Of a stretch of DNA of 64,000 nt, positions 35,624 through 46,052 are shown piece after piece. The notes beneath the pieces were generated by a model. That model was not told the DNA's origin and did not search any database. It saw only the letters and a program-made list of their open reading frames with translations. A program made the position numbers and the translations under genes. This stretch comes from Rhodanobacter sp. PCA2 (GTDB lineage Bacteria > Pseudomonadota > Gammaproteobacteria > Xanthomonadales > Rhodanobacteraceae): positions 62,001 through 126,000 of the forward strand of contig NZ_NJIC01000001.1 in assembly GCF_013620825.1 (NCBI RefSeq), read 5' to 3'. How positions within the stretch are numbered: the first letter of the stretch is position 1; each line of letters opens with the position of its first letter.

Positions 35624-36661
35624 TCACTTGCCGGTGCGCGCAGGGCCCCAGTAGCCGATGCGGCGGCGGATCTTCAGCTTGCGCCACAGGTTCCAGGGCT
35701 TGGCGCGGCGGTTCCGGCCGCCGCGGGCGACGAAGGTATCGATGGCGTCCAGCACGCGCTCGCTGGAGCGGCCGTCGCGGTAGGGGTGGATCGCGTCGGC
35801 ATAGGCGCGGATCGCGGCCATCAGCTCCGGCGGCCGGCTCAGCGCCCGCTCGATCGCGGGCTCGAAATCCTTCGCGTCGTGGATGTCGATCAGCTGCGGG
35901 CCGGGGCGCCGGTTGTCGAACGTCACCACCGGCTTGCCGGTGAGCAGGAACTCGTTGAGCGCGGAGGACGTATCCGAGCACATCATGTCCACCTGGCCGA
36001 ACAGCTCCAGGATGTTGTCGTTCTCGGCGAAGCCCAGGTAGTCGTTCTGCAGCGCCTTGAACTTCGCCACCGTGTCCGGGTTCATCTTCGGGTGGAAGCT
36101 GACGATCCAGCGCCAGCGGCCGTCGCGCGACAGCCGCTTCACCTCCTCGTACAGCGTCTCGGCGGCGCTCCACGAGGGCGAGAAGGTGGAGTGGTAGAGG
36201 ATCGCCGGCGGCGTGCGCACCGGCGGTACGGCGCCGCCGAGTTCGCGCATGAAGGGGTCGATCTTCGGAAAGCCCGTCTCGATCACGCTGAAGTGGCCGA
36301 GCTGGTCGGCGATGGCCTGGAACTGCGCGGTGTCGCGCGGGCCGGTGGTGCAGTAGAGGTCGAAGAAGCCGCGCACGTAGATGTGCCGCGGCTTGCCCGC
36401 GTCGAAGCCGTGGAACGTCTCCACCTTCACGCCGGGGAAGAAGTGCGGCACCGCGTTGGACGAGGTGATCACCGCCAGCGGCTTCCACGCGCGCACTTCG
36501 GCCACCGTGAGCAGGCGCTCGTCGGCGTGCAGGTCTTCCGCGCCGGGGCCGTCGAAGAACCAGGCCGCCTCGTCGCCGCGCGCGCGTATCGCCGCCTGGA
36601 TCGGCCGCAGGATGGCCAGCGCGTAGCGCTCGGAGCCGTAGAGGAGATAGTGCTTGGGCAT
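35624..36661 (-). CDS. CDP-glycerol glycerophosphotransferase-like protein
   Basis: This 345-residue protein has a GT-B-like fold of the CDP-glycerol:poly(glycerophosphate) glycerophosphotransferase family (SFHPKMNPDTVAKF, then DMMCSDTSSALNEFLLTGKPVVTF). In Gram-positive bacteria the family builds teichoic acid; in proteobacteria it acts in capsule or LPS decoration. The donor here is not known. I prefer ATG 36661 because the protein then starts MPKHYLLYGSERYAL as relatives do; ATG 36688 is an in-frame alternative. Confidence 0.82.
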   Translation of the reverse strand: MPKHYLLYGSERYALAILRPIQAAIRARGDEAAWFFDGPGAEDLHADERLLTVAEVRAWKPLAVITSSNAVPHFFPGVKVETFHGFDAGKPRHIYVRGFFDLYCTTGPRDTAQFQAIADQLGHFSVIETGFPKIDPFMRELGGAVPPVRTPPAILYHSTFSPSWSAAETLYEEVKRLSRDGRWRWIVSFHPKMNPDTVAKFKALQNDYLGFAENDNILELFGQVDMMCSDTSSALNEFLLTGKPVVTFDNRRPGPQLIDIHDAKDFEPAIERALSRPPELMAAIRAYADAIHPYRDGRSSERVLDAIDTFVARGGRNRRAKPWNLWRKLKIRRRIGYWGPARTGK

Positions 36662-36700
36662 GGGGCTGGTGGTTCGGGCGAGGTGCATAGCTTAGCTTTT

Positions 36701-36840
36701 CTCCCTCTACCCTTCGGGGAGAGGGCTGGGGTGAGGGGCGGTTCTGGCCGGGACGTCGCATCAGGGCAAAGCAGACTTTGACCAGTGCTGGGCAAGCCTT
36801 GATCCCCTCACCTCAATCCTCTCCCCGGAGGGGAGAGGAG
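36701..36840. repeat. paired inverted repeat element (second copy)
   Basis: The left end (36701-36740, CTCCCTCTACCCTTCGGGGAG then GGCTGGGGTGAGGGGC) and the right end (36802-36840, ATCCCCTCACCTCAATCC then CTCTCCCCGGAGGGGAGAG) are inverted copies around about 60 bases of middle sequence that includes GGCAAAGC. It fills the gap between two leftward glycan genes and matches the element at 5685-5884. Confidence 0.7.
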
Positions 36841-36891
36841 GCGAACGTGCTATGCGGTTCCGCAACTTTCGGCTTTGCAGTCTCGTTGAGA

Positions 36892-37707
36892 TCAGCGCTC
36901 GATATGGTGCTTGTTCAATGCGTCGGTCGCTTCCGCGACCGACGCGGGGTTGTTCACCATCTCGTAATAGCGCATGCGCTTGTACAGCGCGTAGCTGGCC
37001 GCGGTCTGCGCGATCACGAAGCCGCGCCAGCCGTCCAGGCAGGCCAGCCGGAACACATAGTCCTTGAGGAAGGCCAGCAGGTAGACGAACGGCGCCTGCC
37101 ACATCCGGGCGGGCTTGCCCTTGTCCAGCCAGTCGCGGCATTTCAGCTCGGCGTAGCGCAGCACCTTGAGCTGCTTGTGCACCAGGGTGGGGTTGTTGGC
37201 GTGGTCGAACGGCGCGTCGAAGGTGGGCGCACTGCCCTCGAAGCGCAGCGACTCGTGCACCCGCACGTCGCTCCAGCGGGCGCGGTCGCGATGGTAGAGC
37301 CGGGCCAGCTTCTCGCCCACGCTGGGCCGGTACCAGCGCATGGCCCGGCCCATGTAGATCGTGCGGCGGCGCAGCCACGCGGCGGGCGCCGCGCCGGCCA
37401 TCAGCGCGGGCAGCTTGCGTTCCAGCTCGGCGGCGAGTTCGGGCGACAGCGCCTCGTCGGCGTCCAGCACCAGGATCCAGTCGTGGCTGCATTGGGTGGT
37501 GGCGAAGTTGCGCTGCGGGCCGAAGCCCAGCCAGTCCTGGTGCACCACGCGCGCGCCGTGCGCCTGCGCGATCGCCACGGTGTCGTCCTCGCTGCCGGAG
37601 TCCACCACCAGCTTCTCGGCCGCGAACGGCACGCTGTCCAGGCAGCGCGCGATGCAGGCCGCCTCGTTGCGGGTGATGACGGCGAGGGTGATCGGCAGGA
37701 TGGGCAT
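36892..37707 (-). CDS. GT2 glycosyltransferase, WaaE/KdtX-like (LPS core)
   Basis: This 271-residue family 2 glycosyltransferase has a GT-A fold with the nucleotide-sugar site KLVVDSGSEDDTV, the metal-binding DADEALS, and the C-terminal hydrophobic region (PFVYLLAFLKDYVFRLACLDG) seen in WaaE-type enzymes. These add glucose to the inner core of LPS, and that role is likely but not proved here. The gene precedes the CDP-glycerol-type gene and is separated from it by a repeat element. Confidence 0.87.
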   Translation of the reverse strand: MPILPITLAVITRNEAACIARCLDSVPFAAEKLVVDSGSEDDTVAIAQAHGARVVHQDWLGFGPQRNFATTQCSHDWILVLDADEALSPELAAELERKLPALMAGAAPAAWLRRRTIYMGRAMRWYRPSVGEKLARLYHRDRARWSDVRVHESLRFEGSAPTFDAPFDHANNPTLVHKQLKVLRYAELKCRDWLDKGKPARMWQAPFVYLLAFLKDYVFRLACLDGWRGFVIAQTAASYALYKRMRYYEMVNNPASVAEATDALNKHHIER

Positions 37708-37941
37708 GGCGGCATTCTAGCCGCCCGCGCCCCGCCGCCCCGATGAGACCGGGTCGACGTTTCCCGCCTGCCGATGCCCCCCGGTGGGCTGGGTTTCAGG
37801 TGGCGGCGGGCATGATGCGGCGGTCACCGTGTCATGCCCGTGTCACTGCGGTGCGTTCACCCTGTGGCTCCGGCGCATTGACTATGCTGCGGGCCGGACA
37901 AGGGAAGGCGCGGTGCTTGCCGGCCGCACGTCGAAGGTTTC

Positions 37942-39210
37942 ATGGGTCACGAAAAGCACAATCTCCCACGGATCGAGAGTATGTCCGCCGCCGCGTCGCC
38001 GCTGGCCGATGCGGTTGCGGCGCGGCCGCCGTTCCTGCTGCGCCGCGGGTTCTGGCAGGGGGTGCTGGGCACGGGTCTGGTCTGGATGATGCTGGGCCTG
38101 GTGGCGATGCCTTCGGGCGTGTCGTTCAACCCGGGCAAGCTGTACCAGGGCAGCCTGATCGCGCTGCTTTACCTGCCCGCCTGGTGCCTCGCGCTGACGC
38201 CGCGGGCAGCCACCTGGAAGGCGCTGCTGCCGCTGCCGGCGTTCCGGATGTTCCTGTTGCTGCTTGCCTGGGCGGCGCTGTCGCTGGCGTGGGCGCATTC
38301 GCGACATCCCGGCGACGAGCTGAGCCGCCTGCTGAGCGTGCTGGCCTTCGTGCTGGCATGGCCGCTGTGGCTGGGCGACGACGAGCGGCGGGGCAGCCGC
38401 CTGCTGCTGGCGGGCGGCCTCGGCATCGCGCTGTTCGCGGGGTTCTACTGCCTGCAGTACCTGTGGCAGCCGCCGGCCGACGGACGCATCGTGGGCGAGG
38501 GCGTGATCGCCACCGCGAACTACGCGGCGGCGACGATGGGCGCGGCCTGCCTCTGGCTCAGCCTGCTGCCCGTGCCGGACCGGCGTCTCTCGGCGCTGCG
38601 CTGGCTGGCGGTGCCGGTGTTGCTGGTGTTCATCGCGCTGACCGAGTCGCGCAGCGTATGGCTGGCCCTGGTGGCGTGCGCGGTGTTCGCCCCGTTGTGG
38701 CACCGGGCGCACGGGGCACGCTGGCTGGCCGGCGTGGCGATCGTGGTGGTGCTGGTGTGCTGCATCCGGCCCTGGCCGGCGCTGGTGGAACGTGGCACCT
38801 CGCTGCGGCCGGAACTGCTCGAGCAGTCCCTGCATCTCATCGCCCGGCACCCGTGGACCGGCCTGGGCCAGGGCGCGCCGTTCACGCTGGACGTGGCGGG
38901 CACGGCCTACACGCACAGCCACAACATGTGGACCCAGACCACGATAGAACTGGGGCTGCCGGGCCTGCTGCTGCTGCTCGCGCTGTGGCTGATGACGGTA
39001 TGGCTGGGCTGGCGCCATCGACAGCGGCTGGGCGGTCGGCTGGTGCTGGCGCTGTGGCTGTACGCCAGCGTGGTGCTGCAGTTCGACATGCCGCAGCTGC
39101 TGGACAGCCCGCGCCCCGGCTGGCTGCTGGTGTGGCTGCCGCTGGCGCTGGCGCTGTGGCTGGAACTCGATGCGCGCCGCCGTGCCGCGGCCGCGTCTCG
39201 CTTACACTAG
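37942..39210 (+). CDS. O-antigen ligase family protein (Wzy_C domain)
   Basis: This 422-residue polytopic protein has about 11 membrane segments and the Wzy_C region, including [11 protein letters not shown] and a periplasmic loop ([13 protein letters not shown] then [15 protein letters not shown]) with the conserved His typical of O-antigen ligases such as WaaL. It probably joins an undecaprenyl-linked glycan to lipid A-core, or polymerises a glycan. ATG 37942 and ATG 37981 are both possible starts. The preceding 234 bases hold no gene. Confidence 0.86.
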   Translation: MGHEKHNLPRIESMSAAASPLADAVAARPPFLLRRGFWQGVLGTGLVWMMLGLVAMPSGVSFNPGKLYQGSLIALLYLPAWCLALTPRAATWKALLPLPAFRMFLLLLAWAALSLAWAHSRHPGDELSRLLSVLAFVLAWPLWLGDDERRGSRLLLAGGLGIALFAGFYCLQYLWQPPADGRIVGEGVIATANYAAATMGAACLWLSLLPVPDRRLSALRWLAVPVLLVFIALTESRSVWLALVACAVFAPLWHRAHGARWLAGVAIVVVLVCCIRPWPALVERGTSLRPELLEQSLHLIARHPWTGLGQGAPFTLDVAGTAYTHSHNMWTQTTIELGLPGLLLLLALWLMTVWLGWRHRQRLGGRLVLALWLYASVVLQFDMPQLLDSPRPGWLLVWLPLALALWLELDARRRAAAASRLH

Positions 39211-39234
39211 CCGCCTCGCGTTCCGGGACGAAAC

Positions 39235-40176
<942 letters not shown>

Positions 40177-40177
40177 G

Positions 40178-41092
40178 GTGGCCGCCGCGCCCGCGATTTC
40201 CGTCGTCGTCACCAACTACAACTACCGCGACTTCGTGGCCGAGGCGGTGGACGGCGCGCTGGCGCAGACCCATGCGCCGCTGGAAGTGATCGTGGTGGAC
40301 GACGGCTCCACCGACGGCTCGCCCGACTACCTGCGCGAACGCTACGCCGGCGAACCGCGGGTGCGGCTGCTGTGCGGCGAGAACGGCGGCCAGCTTGCCG
40401 CGTTCCGGCGCGGCCTCGCCGCCGTGGGCGGCGAGGTGGTGTGCTTCCTCGACGCCGACGACCGCTGGGGCGCGGACTACCTGCGCCAGCTCGCCGAGGT
40501 GTTCGCCGCGCGCAGGGACATCGACTTCGTGTTCTCCGACGTGCGCCTGGTGGGCAACGAGTCGGGCATGCAGGGGTATGCGGAGCAGGCCACGGACCTC
40601 GGCCATACCGTGCTCGGCACCTGGGTGCACGCGCGCTGGTACGGCGCGCCCACCTCGGCGCTGGCGCTGCGGCGGACGCTGGCCGAACGCGTGCTGGACC
40701 TGCCGCCGGATTTCGTCGCGAACTGGCGCATCAGCGCGGACAACTGCCTGGTGTTCGGCGCCAGCGTGCTGGGTGCGCGCAAGTACTACCTGCCCACCGG
40801 CAACGTGGATTACCGCATCCACGGGCGCAACGGCTGGTGGCACGAGCAGGCGCGCATGCGCGAGTTTCCCGCGCAGTTCCGCTCGCGCTGCCTGATCAAC
40901 TTCTATGCGCAGCGCATGCACCTCGATGCGCATGCGCTCGACCTCGCGCGCGCCGAGTTCAAGACGCGCGAACGCCCCGACTGGGCCGAGGCGCGCCGCT
41001 ACGCCGGCATCGCCATGCGCGGCCCGTCGCCGTGGTGGAAGCGGGCCGAGCGCGCCCTGTCCATCCTGCGCCGCGGCCTGCGCGGGCGTTGA
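40178..41092 (+). CDS. GT2 family glycosyltransferase
   Basis: This 304-residue cytoplasmic transferase has a classic GT-A N-terminus (SVVVTNYNYRDFV, VVDDGSTDGS) and the DADDRW metal site. The start is GTG at 40178, one base after the UDP-xylose synthase stop, so coupling is likely. The C-terminal third has a basic, Trp-rich surface consistent with membrane association. Donor and acceptor are unknown; UDP-xylose is a reasonable guess from the context. Confidence 0.88.
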   Translation: MAAAPAISVVVTNYNYRDFVAEAVDGALAQTHAPLEVIVVDDGSTDGSPDYLRERYAGEPRVRLLCGENGGQLAAFRRGLAAVGGEVVCFLDADDRWGADYLRQLAEVFAARRDIDFVFSDVRLVGNESGMQGYAEQATDLGHTVLGTWVHARWYGAPTSALALRRTLAERVLDLPPDFVANWRISADNCLVFGASVLGARKYYLPTGNVDYRIHGRNGWWHEQARMREFPAQFRSRCLINFYAQRMHLDAHALDLARAEFKTRERPDWAEARRYAGIAMRGPSPWWKRAERALSILRRGLRGR

Positions 41093-41099
41093 CCGCGCC

Positions 41100-41930
41100 A
41101 TGAAGACCAGCGTCGTCGCGATCACCTACAACTGGCCCGAGGCGCTGGAACTCCTGCTGGCCAGCCTCGCCGCGCAGGCGCGGCTGCCGGACGAGGTGAT
41201 CGTGGCCGACGACGGCTCCGGCGACGCCACGCGCACGCTGGTCGCACGCATGGCGCGCGGCTATCCGGTGCCGCTGCGCCATGTCTGGCAGGAGGACCGC
41301 GGCTTCCGTGCGGCGCGTGCGCGCAACCGCGGCATCGCCGCCAGCCGCGGCGACTACGTGATCCTGCTGGACGGCGACATGCTGCTGCACCCGCGCTTCG
41401 TCGCCGACCACCTGATGCTGGCGGAGCGCGGCTACTTCCTGCAGGGCGGCCGGATCAAGGCCACGCGCGAGGAAAGCGCGAGGCTGCTGGCCGGCGCGCG
41501 CCCGGTGTTCGCGCCGTGGTCGCGCGCCGACTTCCACGAGTTCGACGGCAGCAAACGCCTCTACGCGTTCCGCCAGCCCCAGCTCGCGCGCTGGAAGGCG
41601 CGCTCGCGCAACGGCGGCCGCGTGATGAGCTGCAACATGAGCTTCTGGCGCGACGACCTGCTGCGCGTGAACGGCTTCGACGAGCGCATGGAAGGCTACG
41701 GCGCCGAGGACCGCGAACTGGTCGCGCGGCTGGAGAACGCCGACCTGCGCCGCCGCGCGCTGAAGTGGGCGGCGCTGGCCGTGCACCTGTGGCACGACTC
41801 GCGCGCGCAGCCCGACGTGGACGACCTCAGCCTGCCGAACAACCGCCTGTTCCACGCCACGCGCAACGAAGGGATCGTGCGCTGCGAGCGCGGCATCGAC
41901 GGCCACCTCGCGGAATTCGCGGACCGCTAG
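41100..41930 (+). CDS. GT2 glycosyltransferase with GT7-like C-terminal region
   Basis: This 276-residue enzyme has the GT-A donor site (VVAITYNWPEALE, VADDGSGDATR), the LDGDMLLHP metal motif and a downstream segment (MSCNMSFWRDDLLRVNGFDE, then GAEDRELVARLE) typical of GT2 proteins with a galactosyltransferase-like C-terminal region, used in LPS core assembly. It starts 7 bases after the preceding transferase. Its stop overlaps the convergent gene's stop by 4 bases. Confidence 0.88.
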   Translation: MKTSVVAITYNWPEALELLLASLAAQARLPDEVIVADDGSGDATRTLVARMARGYPVPLRHVWQEDRGFRAARARNRGIAASRGDYVILLDGDMLLHPRFVADHLMLAERGYFLQGGRIKATREESARLLAGARPVFAPWSRADFHEFDGSKRLYAFRQPQLARWKARSRNGGRVMSCNMSFWRDDLLRVNGFDERMEGYGAEDRELVARLENADLRRRALKWAALAVHLWHDSRAQPDVDDLSLPNNRLFHATRNEGIVRCERGIDGHLAEFADR

Positions 41931-42892
41931 GCGGCGTCCAGCGCCTCGCGCAGCCGCCGCGGGAACGCGGCGCGCTCGGCCTCGAACCACGCCCGCGCCG
42001 CCGTGCCCAGCGCGGCGGCCTCGGCTTCCGGCATCGCCGCGCAGCGTTCGATGGCGCGGGCCATGTCTTCGGCGCGGAAGCCGTACAGCGTGGCCAGGTC
42101 CTGGGTGCCGGCGGCCTGCGCCGGCACCAGCACGCCGCGTTCGGCGCTCACCAGTTCGTGCATCGGCTCCGCGTCCAGCGTCGCCACCACCGCGCCGCAG
42201 CTCATCGCCTCGACCAGGTAGTGGCCGTAGCCCTCCGTCTGCGACGGGCACAGGTGGAAGCGGTGCTCGTTCTGCAGGCGGCGGTACGCCGCGTCGTCCA
42301 GGTGCTCGCGGATCAGCCGCACGTTGGGCGGCAGCGCTTCCAGTTCCACCCGCTTGCGCCGCCACGCCACCGTGAGCAGGGGCCACTCCGGATGTTCGGC
42401 CCACAGCGCCAGCAGCGCCGCGGTGCCCTTGTTGTTGCTGCGCCCGGGGCCATGGAAGAACGCGTGCCGGCGCGGCACCGCGGCGTCGAGGCGGTCGGGG
42501 CTGGCGAAGCCGATGTAGCGCGTGGCCACGCCCAGCGCCGCGAACAGGCGTTCGGCATGGCGGGTCTTCACCCACACCGTGTCGATGCAGCCCAGCGCGG
42601 CGCGGTCCTGCACGCGGAAATACTCGGGGTTGGGCACCAGCACGTTGCGGCGCGCGGCGCGGGCAAACTCGGGGCGCACCCGCTCCAGCATGAGGTTGAG
42701 GTCGAACGCCGGCGGGCGGCCCGTCAACTGCACGCGGGTCATCCATTCGGCCCAGCGGCCGCGATGCGGCAGCCCGCGCGTGCGCACCGAAGCGCACGCC
42801 TCGCCCAGCGCCGCCGCGAGCAGGGCCATGTCGCGGCTCAGGCCCGCGCCGTTGTCGCGCGCCAGCAACTGGATGCGCGGCGCTGCCGTCAC
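41927..42892 (-). CDS. GT4-like glycosyltransferase (glycosyl transferases group 1)
   Basis: This 321-residue transferase has a GT-B C-terminal half with HLCPSQTEGYGHYLVEAMSCGAVV, the usual nucleotide-sugar binding E-x7-E type region of group 1 enzymes. The N-terminal acceptor domain is short. The GTG start overlaps the stop of the upstream GT39 gene (GTGA), so both are translated together. Donor and acceptor are unknown. Confidence 0.86.
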   Translation of the reverse strand: MTAAPRIQLLARDNGAGLSRDMALLAAALGEACASVRTRGLPHRGRWAEWMTRVQLTGRPPAFDLNLMLERVRPEFARAARRNVLVPNPEYFRVQDRAALGCIDTVWVKTRHAERLFAALGVATRYIGFASPDRLDAAVPRRHAFFHGPGRSNNKGTAALLALWAEHPEWPLLTVAWRRKRVELEALPPNVRLIREHLDDAAYRRLQNEHRFHLCPSQTEGYGHYLVEAMSCGAVVATLDAEPMHELVSAERGVLVPAQAAGTQDLATLYGFRAEDMARAIERCAAMPEAEAAALGTAARAWFEAERAAFPRRLREALDAA

Positions 42893-44649
42893 GGTTCCGC
42901 GCCCGGATCGCCGTCCGGCAATTCGTCCACCTTGGCGTCCGGCAGGCAGCCCGGCACCAGCGCGTCGGCCTTGAACATCCACCACTCGCGCTGGTTCGCG
43001 TGTCCCAGGGAAATCGCCTTGCCGCGATCCACGCAATCGCCCATCGCCGCCTGCTGCACGAACAGCCAGCGCGTGGCAGGTGATTGCGCCTGCCACTGCA
43101 CCGCGCGGGCGAACTGCGTATGGAACGGCTGCTTGAAGCCGAAGTCGGTGGCGGGGCGATCGAGCATCAGCAGGTTCTGCTCGGTCCACGCCACCAGGCC
43201 CAACTGGTCGCCGGGCGCCAGATGGCCGCGCACGTCGGCCATCAGCGCGGACGAGGAACTGGAGGGATTGAGCAGCGGCACCGCCCAGAAACCCCAGGCC
43301 AGCCACAGCGCGGCCATCCCTCCGCACACCGCCCACCCCGCGCGGCGCACGCGCAGCGTGGCGACCAGCAGCAGCTGCACCGCGCCCAGCAGCACGCACA
43401 TCCACCACAGCGCCGCGCCGCCGTGGGCGAGGTCGCGCTCGGCGGCGAACTGCGCCACCTTCGGCGCGTGCGACCACAGCGCGTAGCCGCCCAGCCCCAG
43501 CATCGCCGCGCCCAGCACGGCGATGAACGCGAGGCCGGCCACGCGCAGCCAGCGTTTCGGCAGCAGTTCGTCCACGAACGGCGCGCAGGCCAGCGCCAGC
43601 ATCGGCAGCGCGGGCAGGATGTAGACGTCGCGCTTGCCCGCCGAGGCGCTGAAGAACAGCAGCACCAGCACCACCCAGCCCAGCGGCAGCAGCACGCGCG
43701 CGTCGCGCGCCTTGATCCGCTGCCACCAGCGCGGCAGGCAGCCGGGGTAGAGCAGGGACAGCGGCAGCCAGCTGAACAGCAGGATGGGGATGTAGTACCA
43801 CCACGGATGCAGGTGGTGCCACGCGTTCGCGTAACGCTTCGCGGTCTGGTGGAACAGGATGTCGTTGACGTAGGCCGCATACGCGGGATTGCCGTCGCGC
43901 GCCTGCGCCGTGAGCAGCATCGGCACCAGCCACAGCGCGATCGCCGCCAGCGCCGCCGCCAGTCCCAGCAGCCAGCGCCACCACGCGCCGCGGCCCGGCC
44001 GCACCACGCCGTCCCAGCCCCGCCACGCGGCCCAGGCATACGGCACCAGCATCAGCAGCGCGAGGAAGCCCACGCCCTTGGTGATCACGCCCAGCCCCGC
44101 GCAGAAACAGCCCAGCCAGTACAGCGGCCAGTGCGTCGTGCTCGTTCCGTCAGGATTGGGCGGCGCCAGCAGGTGCCGCAGCAGGCCCCAGTTCGCCGCG
44201 GTGATGAAGAACACCACCAGCGGATCGATCTGCGCGCGCTGGCTCTGGTAGACGAACTGGAACGCCAGCAGCAGGCCGCCCGCGGCGTACAGGCCGGCGC
44301 GGCGGTTCCACAGCCGGCGGCCGAGGTCGTAGACCAGCAGCAGGGTGCCCAGCCCGGCCAGCAGCGAGGGCAGCATGAAGGCGAGGCGCCACCAGCGCAC
44401 CAGCTCGAAGCTGGCCGCCTCCGACCACATCAGCATCGGCGGCTTGTCCGCGTACAACTCGCTGCCGCGATGGGGGAACAGCCAGTCGCCGCTCTCCACC
44501 ATCTGCTTCGCGGCCAGCGTGAAGCGCGGCTCGTCGGAGGGCCAGGGATCGCGCAGGCCGATACCGGCGCCCAGGATCAGCAGCGCGATCAGCAGCAGCA
44601 GCCAGAAGCGGCGGCGTTCCTCGGGGCTGGCCTTGGGGAGAGCGGACAT
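42889..44649 (-). CDS. GT39/ArnT-like lipid-linked sugar transferase (second copy)
   Basis: This 586-residue polytopic membrane protein has the ArnT-family loop SELYADKPPMLMWSEA after the first helix, about 12 membrane segments and a soluble C-terminal domain. It is clearly related to, but not a recent duplicate of, the protein at 33829. It would transfer a sugar from undecaprenyl phosphate to lipid A or another periplasmic acceptor. The ATG at 44649 is 31 bases downstream of rsmB, so it may be cotranscribed with that gene. Confidence 0.88.
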   Translation of the reverse strand: MSALPKASPEERRRFWLLLLIALLILGAGIGLRDPWPSDEPRFTLAAKQMVESGDWLFPHRGSELYADKPPMLMWSEAASFELVRWWRLAFMLPSLLAGLGTLLLVYDLGRRLWNRRAGLYAAGGLLLAFQFVYQSQRAQIDPLVVFFITAANWGLLRHLLAPPNPDGTSTTHWPLYWLGCFCAGLGVITKGVGFLALLMLVPYAWAAWRGWDGVVRPGRGAWWRWLLGLAAALAAIALWLVPMLLTAQARDGNPAYAAYVNDILFHQTAKRYANAWHHLHPWWYYIPILLFSWLPLSLLYPGCLPRWWQRIKARDARVLLPLGWVVLVLLFFSASAGKRDVYILPALPMLALACAPFVDELLPKRWLRVAGLAFIAVLGAAMLGLGGYALWSHAPKVAQFAAERDLAHGGAALWWMCVLLGAVQLLLVATLRVRRAGWAVCGGMAALWLAWGFWAVPLLNPSSSSSALMADVRGHLAPGDQLGLVAWTEQNLLMLDRPATDFGFKQPFHTQFARAVQWQAQSPATRWLFVQQAAMGDCVDRGKAISLGHANQREWWMFKADALVPGCLPDAKVDELPDGDPGAEP

Positions 44650-44680
44650 GGAACGTTCCTGCACACGCGCCGCGCGGGGA

Positions 44681-45976
44681 TCAGCGCTTTTCGAGCACCG
44701 CATAGTACATGCCGTCGAGGTCGCCATCGCCGGGCAGGATCTGCCAGCCGACCGCGGCGGCCTGGCCCGCGGGCAGCGTGAACGGCACGGCGTGCGCATC
44801 GGCGTGGGCGGCGAGGAAGGGCGCCACCACGGCCTCGTTCTCCGCGCGCAGCAGCGAGCAGGTGATGTAGAGCAGCCGTCCGCCCGGCGCCAGCAGCGGC
44901 CACAGCGCGGCGAGGATGCGCTGCTGCTGGGCCGCCAGTGCGGGGATGTCGTCGGCGCGCCGGTGCAGGCGCACGTCCGGGCGGCGGCGCAGCACGCCGG
45001 TGGCCGAGCAGGGCGCGTCGATCAGGATGCGGTCGAACGGCTGGCCATCCCACCACGACGAGGGATCGCCGGCATCGCCCGTGCGCACGTCGGCCTGCAG
45101 GTGCAGCCGGGCCAGGTTCTCGCGGATGCGCCCCGTGCGTCTCGGCTCGAACTCCAGCGCCGTCAGCGTCACATCGGCGCGTTCCAGCAGGTGGCAGGCC
45201 TTGCCGCCGGGCGCGGCGCAGGCGTCCAGCACACGCTGGCCGTCGCGGGCGTCGGCGAGGTCGGCGGCGATCTGCGCGGCGCCGTCCTGTACCGCGAACA
45301 GGCCTTCCGCGAAGCCGGGCAGGCGGGTCACGTCGGTGCTGTGCGGCAGCGCGATGGCATCGGCCAGCCAGGCATGCGGCTCGGCCGACTGGCCGTCCGT
45401 GCGCAGGCGTTCGATCAGCGCGTCGCGGGTGGTGCGGCGACGGTTTGCGCGCAGCATCAGCGGCGGCTCGCGGTTGTCCGCCGCCATCACGTCTTCGGCC
45501 TGCGCCGGCCAGTCGCGGGCGATGGCCGCGGCCAGCCAGCGCGGGTGCGCGTGGCGGGTTTCCGGCTGCGCGTCGAGCGCGGCGAGATGCGTGGCGCGCT
45601 CGCGCTGCCAGCGGCGCAGCACGGCGTTCACCAGGCCGGCGAGCTGTGGCCGCTTCAGCGCACGCACGGCTTCCACCGTGGCTGCCACCGCCGCGTAATC
45701 GGCCAGTTCCAGCACTTCCAGCTGCACCAGGCCCAGCACCAGCAGCGCGTGCACCGCCGGTTCCTTCCGGCGCAGCGGGCGCTCCAGCAGGCGGTCCAGC
45801 GCCGCGTCGAAACGCGGCCACCAGCGCGCGCCGTCGCTGACCAGCGCCATCAGCAGGGCGCGGTCGCGGGGGTCGGGGATTCTGGGGGCGTGGCGTTCCA
45901 TTGCCTCGCGCAGGGAGGCGCCCTGGAGGGCGATGTTGGCGAGGGCTTGGGCGGCTTCGGCGCGCGGGTTGGTCAT
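44681..45976 (-). CDS. rsmB: 16S rRNA (cytosine-967-C5)-methyltransferase
   Basis: This 431-residue enzyme methylates C967 of 16S rRNA using S-adenosylmethionine. It has an N-terminal NusB-like RNA-binding domain (about 1-140) and a Rossmann methyltransferase domain with the SAM site DACAAPGGKACHL. The two family cysteines are in DAPCSATGVLRR and ITCSLL. The ATG at 45976 gives the standard N-terminus. In most relatives it directly follows fmt; here an 844-base region of hairpin repeats separates them. Confidence 0.95.
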   Translation of the reverse strand: MTNPRAEAAQALANIALQGASLREAMERHAPRIPDPRDRALLMALVSDGARWWPRFDAALDRLLERPLRRKEPAVHALLVLGLVQLEVLELADYAAVAATVEAVRALKRPQLAGLVNAVLRRWQRERATHLAALDAQPETRHAHPRWLAAAIARDWPAQAEDVMAADNREPPLMLRANRRRTTRDALIERLRTDGQSAEPHAWLADAIALPHSTDVTRLPGFAEGLFAVQDGAAQIAADLADARDGQRVLDACAAPGGKACHLLERADVTLTALEFEPRRTGRIRENLARLHLQADVRTGDAGDPSSWWDGQPFDRILIDAPCSATGVLRRRPDVRLHRRADDIPALAAQQQRILAALWPLLAPGGRLLYITCSLLRAENEAVVAPFLAAHADAHAVPFTLPAGQAAAVGWQILPGDGDLDGMYYAVLEKR

Positions 45977-46052
45977 GGTTGTGGTTTGGCTGGTTGCTGA
46001 TTTGGCGCTGGCATTCATCCAGAGCAGTTTCGTCCATCTGACGATGGCCGAG